Assembly (NCBI GenBank): GCA_944324375.1
Contig: CALUWB010000011.1
Span: 1 to 43,039 of the forward strand
Source: Candidatus Gastranaerophilales bacterium
GTDB lineage: Bacteria > Cyanobacteriota > Vampirovibrionia > Gastranaerophilales > Gastranaerophilaceae
Length of the DNA: 43,039 nucleotides
Direction: 5' to 3'
Shown: positions 7,865 through 15,751 of the stretch, one piece after another
How the letters are laid out: each line of letters opens with the position of its first letter
Numbering within the stretch: the stretch's first letter is position 1
Made by a program: the position numbers and the translations under genes
Notes under the pieces: generated by a model
Told to the model about the DNA's origin: nothing
Databases searched by the model: none
Seen by the model: only the letters and a program-made list of their open reading frames with translations

Positions 7865-8785
7865 TTAACTTCTTATCTTATTGCGTACTTGTTTAATCAT
7901 CAATTCCATACGTTGTTTTAACCAGTCTTTATATAATGTTTGAAAATCTGATGATAACTTATATTCTGGTTTTAAATTTAAAAGTCTTTTTATTTCTTTT
8001 TGCATATAATTTTGTAAATTATTATCATTTAATTTATGGTATATTGGAAATATATAATTCATTACTAAACTTTGTAGTAATAATTGAAAATCTGTTTTAT
8101 TATTAATACTATTAAGTATTAATTCTCCACTATAAAGTAAATCAGATAAACTCTTATAACTTATATTATGTGATGCTCCATTTTCGTGTCTTGTATAATG
8201 ATATGTTGCATTATCTACAAAACAAATATTATTTATCTTTTTAGCGACATTTACACACCAAATGAAATCTTCTAATTGAGATATATTATTGGGGAAATAT
8301 ATTTGATTATGAGTAATAATTTCTGTTTTAAAAATTGCAGTTGTAAATTCTCCAGTAAAATAAGTATGATTCTGTTTAATTAATTCATTTGAGTTTGATA
8401 AAAAATTAAATTTATTACAAATAAAATTTATACTTCCTTTCGCGCATTCACAATTATTTTCTTTTGCATTATTATAAAGCTTTTCATAAAAATCTAAATC
8501 TATCCAATCATCAGGATCAACAAATCCAATATATTCTCCTTTTGCATGTTCCATTGCCGTATTTCTAGCAATAGATACACCTTTATTTTCTTTAAAATCT
8601 ATAATTTTGATACGATTATCATATTGTGCATATTCTTTCAATATATCAAGACAATTGTCCGGAGAACAATCATTAACACAAATAATTTCAATATCTTTCA
8701 ATGTTTGATTAACAACACTATCTAAACATTTTCTTAAATGTGGTTCAACATTATAAACAGGTATGATCACACTAACTTTTGGCAT
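7865..8785 (-). CDS. Family 2 glycosyltransferase
   Basis: Predicted 306 residues. The N-terminal GT-A domain is clear: MPKVSVIIPVYNVEPHLRKC, EIICVNDCSPDNC and IGFVDPDDWIDLDFYEKLY, the last with the acidic metal/nucleotide-sugar site. The C-terminal ~100 residues are variable and helical and probably select the acceptor. It shares its first ~110 residues with the two other GT2 genes of the operon (8772 and 10434), including the phrase NQTLKDIEIICVNDCS, so the three arose by duplication. The ATG has GAGG upstream and overlaps the end of the preceding gene by 14 bp. Donor and acceptor are not predictable. Confidence 0.88.
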   Translation of the reverse strand: MPKVSVIIPVYNVEPHLRKCLDSVVNQTLKDIEIICVNDCSPDNCLDILKEYAQYDNRIKIIDFKENKGVSIARNTAMEHAKGEYIGFVDPDDWIDLDFYEKLYNNAKENNCECAKGSINFICNKFNFLSNSNELIKQNHTYFTGEFTTAIFKTEIITHNQIYFPNNISQLEDFIWCVNVAKKINNICFVDNATYHYTRHENGASHNISYKSLSDLLYSGELILNSINNKTDFQLLLQSLVMNYIFPIYHKLNDNNLQNYMQKEIKRLLNLKPEYKLSSDFQTLYKDWLKQRMELMIKQVRNKIRS

Positions 8786-9797
8786 TTACTATCCCTCGTT
8801 TATTATGTTGGTATCTTAAATTTGCAATAAACATTTTTTGAGTGGTATCATTCTTTAAGTATAAATCTTTCAATTTTTCTTTATTACCACTTTTTAAAAT
8901 ATCTAAGCATATTTCATAAATATTTGAATTCTTATTAATATATTTTTGAACTTTATTATATATTGAAAAAGCTTTATCTATAGAATAATCTAAAACTTTT
9001 ATGGTTTTACAACGATAACAATAATTTAATGGTGATTGTAGACACCAAGTGAATACATATTGAATTTCATCATTAGAAAAATCATCAAAAGATTCTGAAT
9101 TTAAAATATTATCAACAATCATTTCATGAATATCTAAAACAGATTTAACTTTTTCAAAAGATAATATCTTAGAATCTCCACTATCTTCTCTCCTATGGTA
9201 ATGGTAAAAGACATCATCAATAAGAGCTAATTTATTTGTTTTTAATATAGCCTGATTTAGGAATAACACATCTCCACCTAATGGATAATTCTCTAAAAAT
9301 CTTATATTATTATCTTTTATTATTTGAAATTTATATATAGCTGTCCACCAAAAGTAATTAAAATATAATTTGGAATTATATTTTTTTATTAAATCATTAA
9401 TATTACTTTTTTTATTTTCTCTATTATAATTTATTATATGAACATCACCTTTAACTATATCTGTATTTGTTTCAATAGCTTTGTTATATAGTTTTTCATA
9501 GAAATCTAAATCAATTTCATCATCATTATCAACAAATGCAATATATTCACCTGTAACATTGTCTAAGCCAATATTGCGAGCAATAGATTCTCCTCCGTTT
9601 ACTTTGCAGTCTATAATTTTGAGATTAGAATATTTCTGAGCGTATTCATTCAATATATTAATTGAATTATCAGTTGAACAATCATTAACACAAATAATTT
9701 CAATATCTTTTAATGTTTGATTAACAACACTATCCAAACATCTTTTTAAATAATCTTGTGCATTATAAACAGGTATTATGACACTAACTTTTGGCAT
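8772..9797 (-). CDS. Family 2 glycosyltransferase
   Basis: Predicted 341 residues beginning MPKVSVIIPVYNAQDYLKRC. A GAGG sequence six bases before the ATG at 9797 supports this start; an in-frame ATG four codons upstream (9809) lacks one. GT-A features are EIICVNDCSTDNS, GESIARNIGLDN and IAFVDNDDEIDLDFYEKLY. The C-terminal region (about 210-341) is helical and differs from the sister enzymes, consistent with a different acceptor. It overlaps the DUF1796 gene upstream by 14 bp and the next GT2 gene by 14 bp, so translation of the three is probably coupled. Confidence 0.88.
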   Translation of the reverse strand: MPKVSVIIPVYNAQDYLKRCLDSVVNQTLKDIEIICVNDCSTDNSINILNEYAQKYSNLKIIDCKVNGGESIARNIGLDNVTGEYIAFVDNDDEIDLDFYEKLYNKAIETNTDIVKGDVHIINYNRENKKSNINDLIKKYNSKLYFNYFWWTAIYKFQIIKDNNIRFLENYPLGGDVLFLNQAILKTNKLALIDDVFYHYHRREDSGDSKILSFEKVKSVLDIHEMIVDNILNSESFDDFSNDEIQYVFTWCLQSPLNYCYRCKTIKVLDYSIDKAFSIYNKVQKYINKNSNIYEICLDILKSGNKEKLKDLYLKNDTTQKMFIANLRYQHNKRGIVNAKS

Positions 9798-10434
9798 CGC
9801 AAACCTCATCTTTTAAATTTTTTTTAACCTTTTCTAAATATTTTTCCAATTTTTTATTTGTTTTAACAAATTTTGTAGATGCATCATAATTTTTATCTCT
9901 TTTTACTAAGTAAAAGTTGTTTGGAATAAAATACCGCCACCAATGAGACTGTTTTATATCATCATTAAGAATATAAATTATATTATTTTTCTTATTAAAT
10001 TGTTTAAAAAAATTTTTAATTTTATTTTTGTTGTTTTTAATATATTTAAGCTCTTTTTTATTGTAAATATACCTAATGAAAAGAGTTGGAGTGTTTATAG
10101 TTTGATAAAATCGCTCAATTCTTCTTTGATATTTTTTTTCAACCGTAGGCAATTGTTCAAAAACAGAAATATCACCACCTGTAAAATCATGTAAAAAACC
10201 TAAATGTTCGTACTTTTTATTATAAACAGCATAACATTCTGGTAATTGCTTACAATCAAAAGAATTAAAATCTAAAAAATCTGTAAAGTGATTGTTTATT
10301 AGTTTTAGCACATCTTTAAAGTCGCAAATTATCCAATCGAATGGATATGACCTAAAACGCATTGAAAGCCTTTTAAGTTCCGAAGCTACAAAACAATAGC
10401 CTCCTAAGGATATTACATTATCAAATTTTTCCAT
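9784..10434 (-). CDS. DUF1796-like protein (putative papain-like cysteine peptidase family)
   Basis: Predicted 216 residues. The N-terminus NVISLGGYCFVASELKRLSM followed by YPFDWIICDF matches the signature of the DUF1796 family (ISLG-x-x-C-x-x-A, then PFDW), which is annotated as putative cysteine peptidases although activity is little documented. C15 in SLGGYC would be the candidate nucleophile. The C-terminal half is Lys/Asn-rich with FYLVKRDKNYDAS. Such genes are often found in surface-glycan clusters, and this one lies between two GT2 genes. Its ATG overlaps the TAA of the upstream GT2 gene (TAATG), indicating translational coupling. The actual reaction is unknown. Confidence 0.72.
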   Translation of the reverse strand: MEKFDNVISLGGYCFVASELKRLSMRFRSYPFDWIICDFKDVLKLINNHFTDFLDFNSFDCKQLPECYAVYNKKYEHLGFLHDFTGGDISVFEQLPTVEKKYQRRIERFYQTINTPTLFIRYIYNKKELKYIKNNKNKIKNFFKQFNKKNNIIYILNDDIKQSHWWRYFIPNNFYLVKRDKNYDASTKFVKTNKKLEKYLEKVKKNLKDEVCDAKS

Positions 10435-11378
10435 TATTCCCTCAATTTATTCCTTAATTTAGACATAATTTGCTGTTTTGCATCTTCTTTTTTTTGCATA
10501 AAATGATAGTTTATAAATCCTTTTGGGTATTTACATTTATCATAAATATAATAAATTCCTTCTGCTGCAATTTTTGTCATTTCATCATTTATGTTTAGTC
10601 TATTGCACCAAGAAAGTAATTGTTCAAAAACAAAATTAAAAATAATCTTATAATGTATTTCATTAATATCAATGTTATTCAATAACTCAATAACTTTTTT
10701 TGCACCAATTACCATAGATTGAATATGATCCATAGAAATATTTTTTCTTGAAGTTGAAGAAGGGTTATTTGTGTAATAATAATGTGCATCATTTACAAGT
10801 ATTAATTTCTTATAGTATAAATTAGCTTTTATTGTAAAATAAGGATCTTCGAAATGCTTAAGGTTATCTAAAAAGTGCACATTGTTATCAATTATTATAT
10901 TTCTTTTATAAATTGCTGTTGTAAAAGTAAAGTAAAAGTATGCTTTATGCCTTGTGATTTTATCATTGATATCTATCCAATCTTCTAGATATTTTTTGCC
11001 AGTTTTTAAATCATAAAGAAAAAGTTTTCCTTTAACTGCGTCAGCATCTGTTTCAACTGCTTTGTTATACAATTTTTCATAAAAATCTAAATCAATAAAG
11101 TCATCAGAATCTACAAAACCTATGTATTCGCCTTGTGCAATATCAATACCAGTATTGCGTGCAACTGCAGCACCTTTATTTTCATCAAAATTTATTAATT
11201 TAATTCTATTATCCTTTGATGAATATTCTTTTAATATCTCAAGAGAACTATCAGTTGAACAATCATTAATACAAATTATTTCAATATCAGATAGCGTTTG
11301 GTTACAAACGCTATCTAAACATTTTCTCAAATAATCCTCTGTATTATAAACAGGTATTATTACACTAACCTTTGACAC
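10434..11378 (-). CDS. Family 2 glycosyltransferase
   Basis: Predicted 314 residues beginning with GTG at 11378, which directly follows the TAA of the FkbM gene and has GAGAGG eight bases upstream. GT-A motifs: SKVSVIIPVYNTEDYLRKCL, EIICINDCSTDSS and IGFVDSDDFIDLDFYEKLY. The remainder (about 115-314) resembles the other two GT2 proteins in layout but not closely in sequence. It probably adds one sugar of the glycan built by this operon. Family assignment is secure; specificity is unknown. Confidence 0.88.
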   Translation of the reverse strand: MSKVSVIIPVYNTEDYLRKCLDSVCNQTLSDIEIICINDCSTDSSLEILKEYSSKDNRIKLINFDENKGAAVARNTGIDIAQGEYIGFVDSDDFIDLDFYEKLYNKAVETDADAVKGKLFLYDLKTGKKYLEDWIDINDKITRHKAYFYFTFTTAIYKRNIIIDNNVHFLDNLKHFEDPYFTIKANLYYKKLILVNDAHYYYTNNPSSTSRKNISMDHIQSMVIGAKKVIELLNNIDINEIHYKIIFNFVFEQLLSWCNRLNINDEMTKIAAEGIYYIYDKCKYPKGFINYHFMQKKEDAKQQIMSKLRNKLRE

Positions 11379-12437
11379 TTAATAAACCTCTCCTATTAAA
11401 AGTGTTTCTCCTACAGGATCTCCATCTATACCTTTAAAAAAGTCAAATTTATATCCAAGGTTTAAATCTTCAAGCCAAGGCTTGATTTTATAAAAATCAT
11501 TGTAATTATGATAAATACTAATTAATAAAATTGGTTTTTGCTCTTTTATTGTGTTTATCGCACCTTCTAAAAATTTAGGTTCAAAACCTTCTATATCAAC
11601 TTTAATTAAACCAACTTGCAAATTGTTTTTTAGTACATATTCATCTAATGTTGTACAAATAATTGATTCTTTTATATCTGTTTTTCTTCCATCAATAGAT
11701 GCCCATTCTAGATGCTCAGGTGATATATTAATTTCAATTGTTTCATTTTTATTCCCAAGTGCAAAATTTTCAATTTTAGCATTTTCAATTTTATTTAATT
11801 CTAACGTTTGTATTGCTAAATTATAAGTCTCTTGTACAGGTTCAAATCCTATTATTGGATTAGTTGTGTAATCTCTAAAAATTAAAATAGAATCACCAAG
11901 GCAAGTTCCTACATCAAGAATTATTTTATCTCCTATATTATTAAAAGTTTTTAATGTATCCATTCCATGTTTGTATACAAAAACTGAAGGAGAAAAAGCC
12001 TTTAATGGAAGTTTATATTTATCATATTGATAATAATTGTTCACATAAGAAATATTATTTGATAAATCTTTAGAAATTTTTAAAGATTTTAATTCTTCTT
12101 CTGAATAAATATATTTATCATCAATAGATTTATGTTGTTTTACTCTAGTTACAATATTAGTAATTCTATCTAATATTCTGTTTAAGTTTTTTAAGGCATC
12201 ATTACTTAATCCTTTTTTTAATTTTTTGATATTATTGTAGTGTTCATCTTCACTTAAACCCATATTTTGTGCTTGATCTAGAGAATAATTGTACGCAATT
12301 TGAAATACAATTGATTTTCCTTTTAAATATTTTATTTTTCTTTTCCAAGAAAATTTAATACCTAAAAAATACATTATGTATTTATATCCCAAATGATAAC
12401 ATGATATAGTTTTTTGTATAGAAAATAATTTATTCAT
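11379..12437 (-). CDS. FkbM family methyltransferase
   Basis: Predicted 352 residues. A first hydrophobic/basic stretch (KYIMYFLGIKFSWKRKIKYL, about 19-38) may be a membrane-contact segment. The operon-specific helical domain follows (EDEHYNNIKKLKKGLSNDAL, then YIYSEEELKSLKI), then YKLPLKAFSPSVFVYKHGMD, and finally the SAM-binding FkbM fold with KIILDVGTCLGDSILIFRDY, IGFEPVQETYNLA and VGLIKVDIEGFEPKFLEGAI. The likely role is O-methylation of a sugar or other hydroxyl. It is more diverged from the two other FkbM domains (at 3972 and 5597) than they are from each other. It lies 23 bp after the PqqD-like gene and immediately before GT2, inside the same operon. Confidence 0.86.
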   Translation of the reverse strand: MNKLFSIQKTISCYHLGYKYIMYFLGIKFSWKRKIKYLKGKSIVFQIAYNYSLDQAQNMGLSEDEHYNNIKKLKKGLSNDALKNLNRILDRITNIVTRVKQHKSIDDKYIYSEEELKSLKISKDLSNNISYVNNYYQYDKYKLPLKAFSPSVFVYKHGMDTLKTFNNIGDKIILDVGTCLGDSILIFRDYTTNPIIGFEPVQETYNLAIQTLELNKIENAKIENFALGNKNETIEINISPEHLEWASIDGRKTDIKESIICTTLDEYVLKNNLQVGLIKVDIEGFEPKFLEGAINTIKEQKPILLISIYHNYNDFYKIKPWLEDLNLGYKFDFFKGIDGDPVGETLLIGEVY

Positions 12438-12460
12438 GATTTTCCTTTTGTTTTTTATTC

Positions 12461-12934
12461 TTATTGTTCAACTTTTTCTTCACGTTCTGCTGTTTCTTCT
12501 TTTGTATATCCGATAGAATCTTTTTCAGGTGTCCAACCTGTTTCTTCTTTTACTTCGTGGATTGGATCTGCCAATAATAGTTCTTGAGCATCATCATATT
12601 CTTTTACTGACATTTCAAATTCTTCGTCTTTAGCTATTGATGAATCAATTGAAACTGATTTTGTTGAATCGCCAGATTCTGTTATTAGTTCGAATTTAAC
12701 CATTTCTGAAACAAAATTATTTAACCTTGTTTCGATATCTGCAGGTGCGCCTTCTAGTGATTGTAAGCAAGATAATATATCTGCAACACTTGCTCCATCC
12801 ATTAAGTTTTCATAAACTACTGTTCCTAGTCCGTTCAAACCGTAGTAAATACCTGTTTCTGAGTTTATAATAATTGCGATTCCATCTGTTACATCTGCAA
12901 ACATTTTTTCTTCGTTTAATACATAATTAGCCAT
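12461..12934 (-). CDS. PqqD-like protein with long acidic C-terminal tail
   Basis: Predicted 157 residues. Residues 1 to about 90 fit the PqqD-type winged-helix fold (RiPP recognition element): GIAIIINSETGIYYGLNGLG, then VVYENLMDGASVADILSCLQ and a terminal helix VSEMVKFELITESG. Such domains bind a leader peptide and present it to modifying enzymes. Residues about 93-157 form a charged tail (AKDEEFEMSVKEYDDAQELL, then DPIHEVKEETGWTPEK) unlike a normal short PqqD. The domain and first part of the tail align without gaps to the C-terminus of the HprK-like protein encoded 14 bp upstream (F75-Y113 here with F442-F481 there). The tail could be a built-in substrate peptide or a docking segment; that is inference. 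ATG with AAGGAGA upstream. Confidence 0.75.
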   Translation of the reverse strand: MANYVLNEEKMFADVTDGIAIIINSETGIYYGLNGLGTVVYENLMDGASVADILSCLQSLEGAPADIETRLNNFVSEMVKFELITESGDSTKSVSIDSSIAKDEEFEMSVKEYDDAQELLLADPIHEVKEETGWTPEKDSIGYTKEETAEREEKVEQ

Positions 12935-12948
12935 TCTATACTCTCCTT

Positions 12949-14448
12949 TTATACTGTTAATAATTCTTTTTCTTCTTTTACTAATTCTTTACGTTCCTTT
13001 GGTGTAAACTCAATCAAAGATATTTTGTATTTATCTTCCTGCGCAAATTCTTTGTTTAAACTTACAACTCTATTTTCATCTCCGATTGATTCCAAAATAC
13101 CTTTTGCTATCAACGATTTACAAAAGATTTCAAATTCTTTTTCTATCATAGTTGTGTCTTGGTTTAATGTTTTTATTCCTTCCAAAATCGAAGCTTTTGA
13201 AACTCCTTGCAACAAGTATTCATAAATATTTGTTGCGAATTTATTCATCGAATAAATTACACCCTTATTACTATCCAAGATATTTGCTAAATCATAAGTA
13301 ATATCAACATAAATTGGGCTTTCTGAAATCTCTTTTCGCTCTCTTTTGTCAATATTATTCATAAATTCTCTTAAAAATTCAGTATTCTTTTGGATATCAG
13401 AGCATAAATTTATCTTGTAGAAATCAAAACCTTTTACCATATCTAAAAGTTTTTTAATTGTTGTTGTGTCGCCTAAGTCGTTCATTTGCATTACTGTTGA
13501 TTGGATAAGTTGAGTAATTGCACGACCTTTTTCGCAAGGCTCAATACTTGGTTCTGAGTCTGATACTATCTCAGGAAACATACATATTTCAATCGGATAT
13601 TTTTTCTTAAATACCGGATGGTATTTAGAAATATTGATTACGTATTTGTCTTTTCTTGCATTATTTGAAACAAATCTGCATCCATCCAGTTTGTCATACA
13701 ATTCGTTATACATTCTTGGAGATAATGTTATAATCGAATACATTGGATGTGTATATAGTTTGTCGTTTTCTTTTTCTACTATCAAATAATCGTCTGATAC
13801 GTATTCAAAACCTTCCATCATTGATAACACAGCCAAAGTAGATTTTCCTCGTTGACCTCTTGCACAGAATAAGATTCCCTTATTATTCAATCCAACTACT
13901 GCGCCGTGAACCAAATTGGTTGTAGGTGTTTTTAATATTTTATTGAACATCTGAACAAAGATGTGACCTTCTTTGATAAATTCTTCTGGATCTAAATTTT
14001 CTACCCCATAATAATATGTGTTTGTTTCTTCATCATATGCATTAATAAATCCTCGTGTTGCTTCAATATTTATCAATGCATGATAGTTTGAGTAACTTTC
14101 ATCATATACTTGTAAGTTGACATACTTTTGTTTACTTGCAAGCATTTCAATACGCATTCTTAAATTCTTTTTAGGATTAAATTTCTCATCGATTTTTTCT
14201 GCCAAAGTCTTTGCTTCCAACTCGTTCCAAACAACTATTGTTGCTGAATAATCTGTTGATGAATCTTTTAAAACATAAGTTAATTGCTTTTCAATTAATG
14301 GTAGAAATTTCTTTGAATAACATATTAATCTTATAGTACAGCTGCCAAAATCTATGTATTTTGTACAACTAAACTGTTTATCTATCAATGAATCTATATT
14401 ATTAATCCATTTCTTTAAATCTGTTTTTGATGGGTTATCTATTCTCAT
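12949..14448 (-). CDS. HPr kinase-like protein fused to a C-terminal PqqD-like domain
   Basis: Predicted 499 residues. Around 181-225 it resembles the HprK/P fold: HGAVVGLNNKGILF, a P-loop GQRGKST (198-204) and YVSDDYLIV with paired Asp (219-220), as in kinases that phosphorylate protein serines. The first ~170 residues are not recognised. Residues about 385-455 match a PqqD-like winged helix (VIYSMNKFATNIYEYLLQGV, then CKSLIAKGILE), followed by a charged tail to 499. Lasso-peptide tail kinases are established HprK relatives, so a peptide substrate is plausible here; no lasso genes are present. Its ATG overlaps the TAA of the nucleotidyltransferase gene (TAATG), indicating coupling. Confidence 0.78.
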   Translation of the reverse strand: MRIDNPSKTDLKKWINNIDSLIDKQFSCTKYIDFGSCTIRLICYSKKFLPLIEKQLTYVLKDSSTDYSATIVVWNELEAKTLAEKIDEKFNPKKNLRMRIEMLASKQKYVNLQVYDESYSNYHALINIEATRGFINAYDEETNTYYYGVENLDPEEFIKEGHIFVQMFNKILKTPTTNLVHGAVVGLNNKGILFCARGQRGKSTLAVLSMMEGFEYVSDDYLIVEKENDKLYTHPMYSIITLSPRMYNELYDKLDGCRFVSNNARKDKYVINISKYHPVFKKKYPIEICMFPEIVSDSEPSIEPCEKGRAITQLIQSTVMQMNDLGDTTTIKKLLDMVKGFDFYKINLCSDIQKNTEFLREFMNNIDKRERKEISESPIYVDITYDLANILDSNKGVIYSMNKFATNIYEYLLQGVSKASILEGIKTLNQDTTMIEKEFEIFCKSLIAKGILESIGDENRVVSLNKEFAQEDKYKISLIEFTPKERKELVKEEKELLTV

Positions 14449-15635
14449 TAGTTTGCCTCACTTGGGTTTAATTTAAAATAAAATCGTATTATATTCGGAT
14501 GTTTCCTTATCGATTTTAAAAATGCGTACTTTGGTTTTATTGATAAGTATGCAAATATCTTAAATGGATTTTTCAAAACATCTATTACTTTTATCTCCTT
14601 TGATTTCATTCTTATATTGTGTAAATAAAATCTGTTGTACATCAGAACTGTACAATAGTCTTTTATATCTTTTTCGAATAAATTTATTTGTCGTAATGAT
14701 TCAGGTAATATATGAGATGCAATATTGTTGATAAATCTTAGTGCAAATCCTGCTTGAACTTCTGTTTTTGTTTTCTTTGCATTTTCTATAACGATGTTCC
14801 AATCAAAATTTGGTTTTGTCTCTACTAAAAATTTACAATCATATATTGCATACAATATTCCTGCTTTACTTGTTGCATCTCGTAAGTTTTTAGCTAAATT
14901 TACCAATGCAATAAATAACATATCTTCGTTTGAAGGAATTAATACGTCTACTCCAAAAGCCTTAACTTGTCGAGCTCTTGCAAATAAATCTTTGTTTATA
15001 TTTCTCTCATAACCAGTACTCATGTATATATATCGGTGTAAATCACATATACCATCTTCTGATTCTTTATAATGTAAATCTGCGGCATGTATTATACGCT
15101 TTCTTTCGTACAAGTTTTTATAACCAATTTTTTCAATCGCATCTAGTGCTTTGAAAAATTTATTATAATCAACCAATATATCTGTATCTCCCATTACCCT
15201 TGGTAAATCAGGACGTAAATGTTTCATTGCGCCACCTTTTAACAACATAAAAGGTATTCCTATTTTGTTTAACTCTTTACCTATCTTGGTGAAATGTGAG
15301 ATTATTTCTAAGTTCTTAAATCTATAAAATTTTAACAAACCATTTAATCTAGGTTCTTCGTATGGTGTAAATCTTAATTCAGGATGGTCTTTCATAAAGT
15401 AAGCCAATAGTATTGCTTTATTTCCTCCTGCAACTTCGATATCCCATTTGCTTAATAATTCATCTAGTTTTTCTTGAGTTGGATTCTCAGAGAAAATAAA
15501 ATTAACTAGCATTCTATCATTTTCAGATAGTAAATCTAAATAAAAATTAGTGATAACATCATCTATTACTGATGATTTGTTATATACATCTCCAAACTTC
15601 TCTTCTATATCCCCAATAGTTTTATCTAGTAACAT
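14448..15635 (-). CDS. Nucleotidyltransferase-fold protein, PF14907-like (first gene of the operon)
   Basis: Predicted 395 residues. The core motifs LLKGGAM (131-137), RVMGDTDILVDY (146-157, two Asp in the metal-binding D-x-D position) and CDLHRYIY (about 197-204) are those of the uncharacterised nucleotidyltransferase family PF14907. Relatives occur beside HprK-like kinases in paeninodin/pseudomycoidin-type lasso clusters, where the pair is reported to decorate the peptide tail (established for those systems). The C-terminal 70 residues are basic and hydrophobic. AAGGA lies about ten bases before the ATG. The gene is first in a minus-strand operon running to 2886; the 116 bp upstream is AT-rich with no convincing promoter. 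Substrate unknown. Confidence 0.78.
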   Translation of the reverse strand: MLLDKTIGDIEEKFGDVYNKSSVIDDVITNFYLDLLSENDRMLVNFIFSENPTQEKLDELLSKWDIEVAGGNKAILLAYFMKDHPELRFTPYEEPRLNGLLKFYRFKNLEIISHFTKIGKELNKIGIPFMLLKGGAMKHLRPDLPRVMGDTDILVDYNKFFKALDAIEKIGYKNLYERKRIIHAADLHYKESEDGICDLHRYIYMSTGYERNINKDLFARARQVKAFGVDVLIPSNEDMLFIALVNLAKNLRDATSKAGILYAIYDCKFLVETKPNFDWNIVIENAKKTKTEVQAGFALRFINNIASHILPESLRQINLFEKDIKDYCTVLMYNRFYLHNIRMKSKEIKVIDVLKNPFKIFAYLSIKPKYAFLKSIRKHPNIIRFYFKLNPSEAN

Positions 15636-15751
15636 TAATTGTATATCCTTCCATTACAATTAATGGTATCATAAAAAATATATTTTCAAACTATTTTATG
15701 ATATTAGATGTAATATTTTACATTTTTGTATTGAATTGTTACATTTTTAAT

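Noticed and set aside
12461-15635. Lasso-peptide biosynthetic cluster
   Set aside because: The kinase and nucleotidyltransferase are suggestive, but there is no transglutaminase-like B2 protease, no asparagine synthetase-like cyclase and no short precursor gene.
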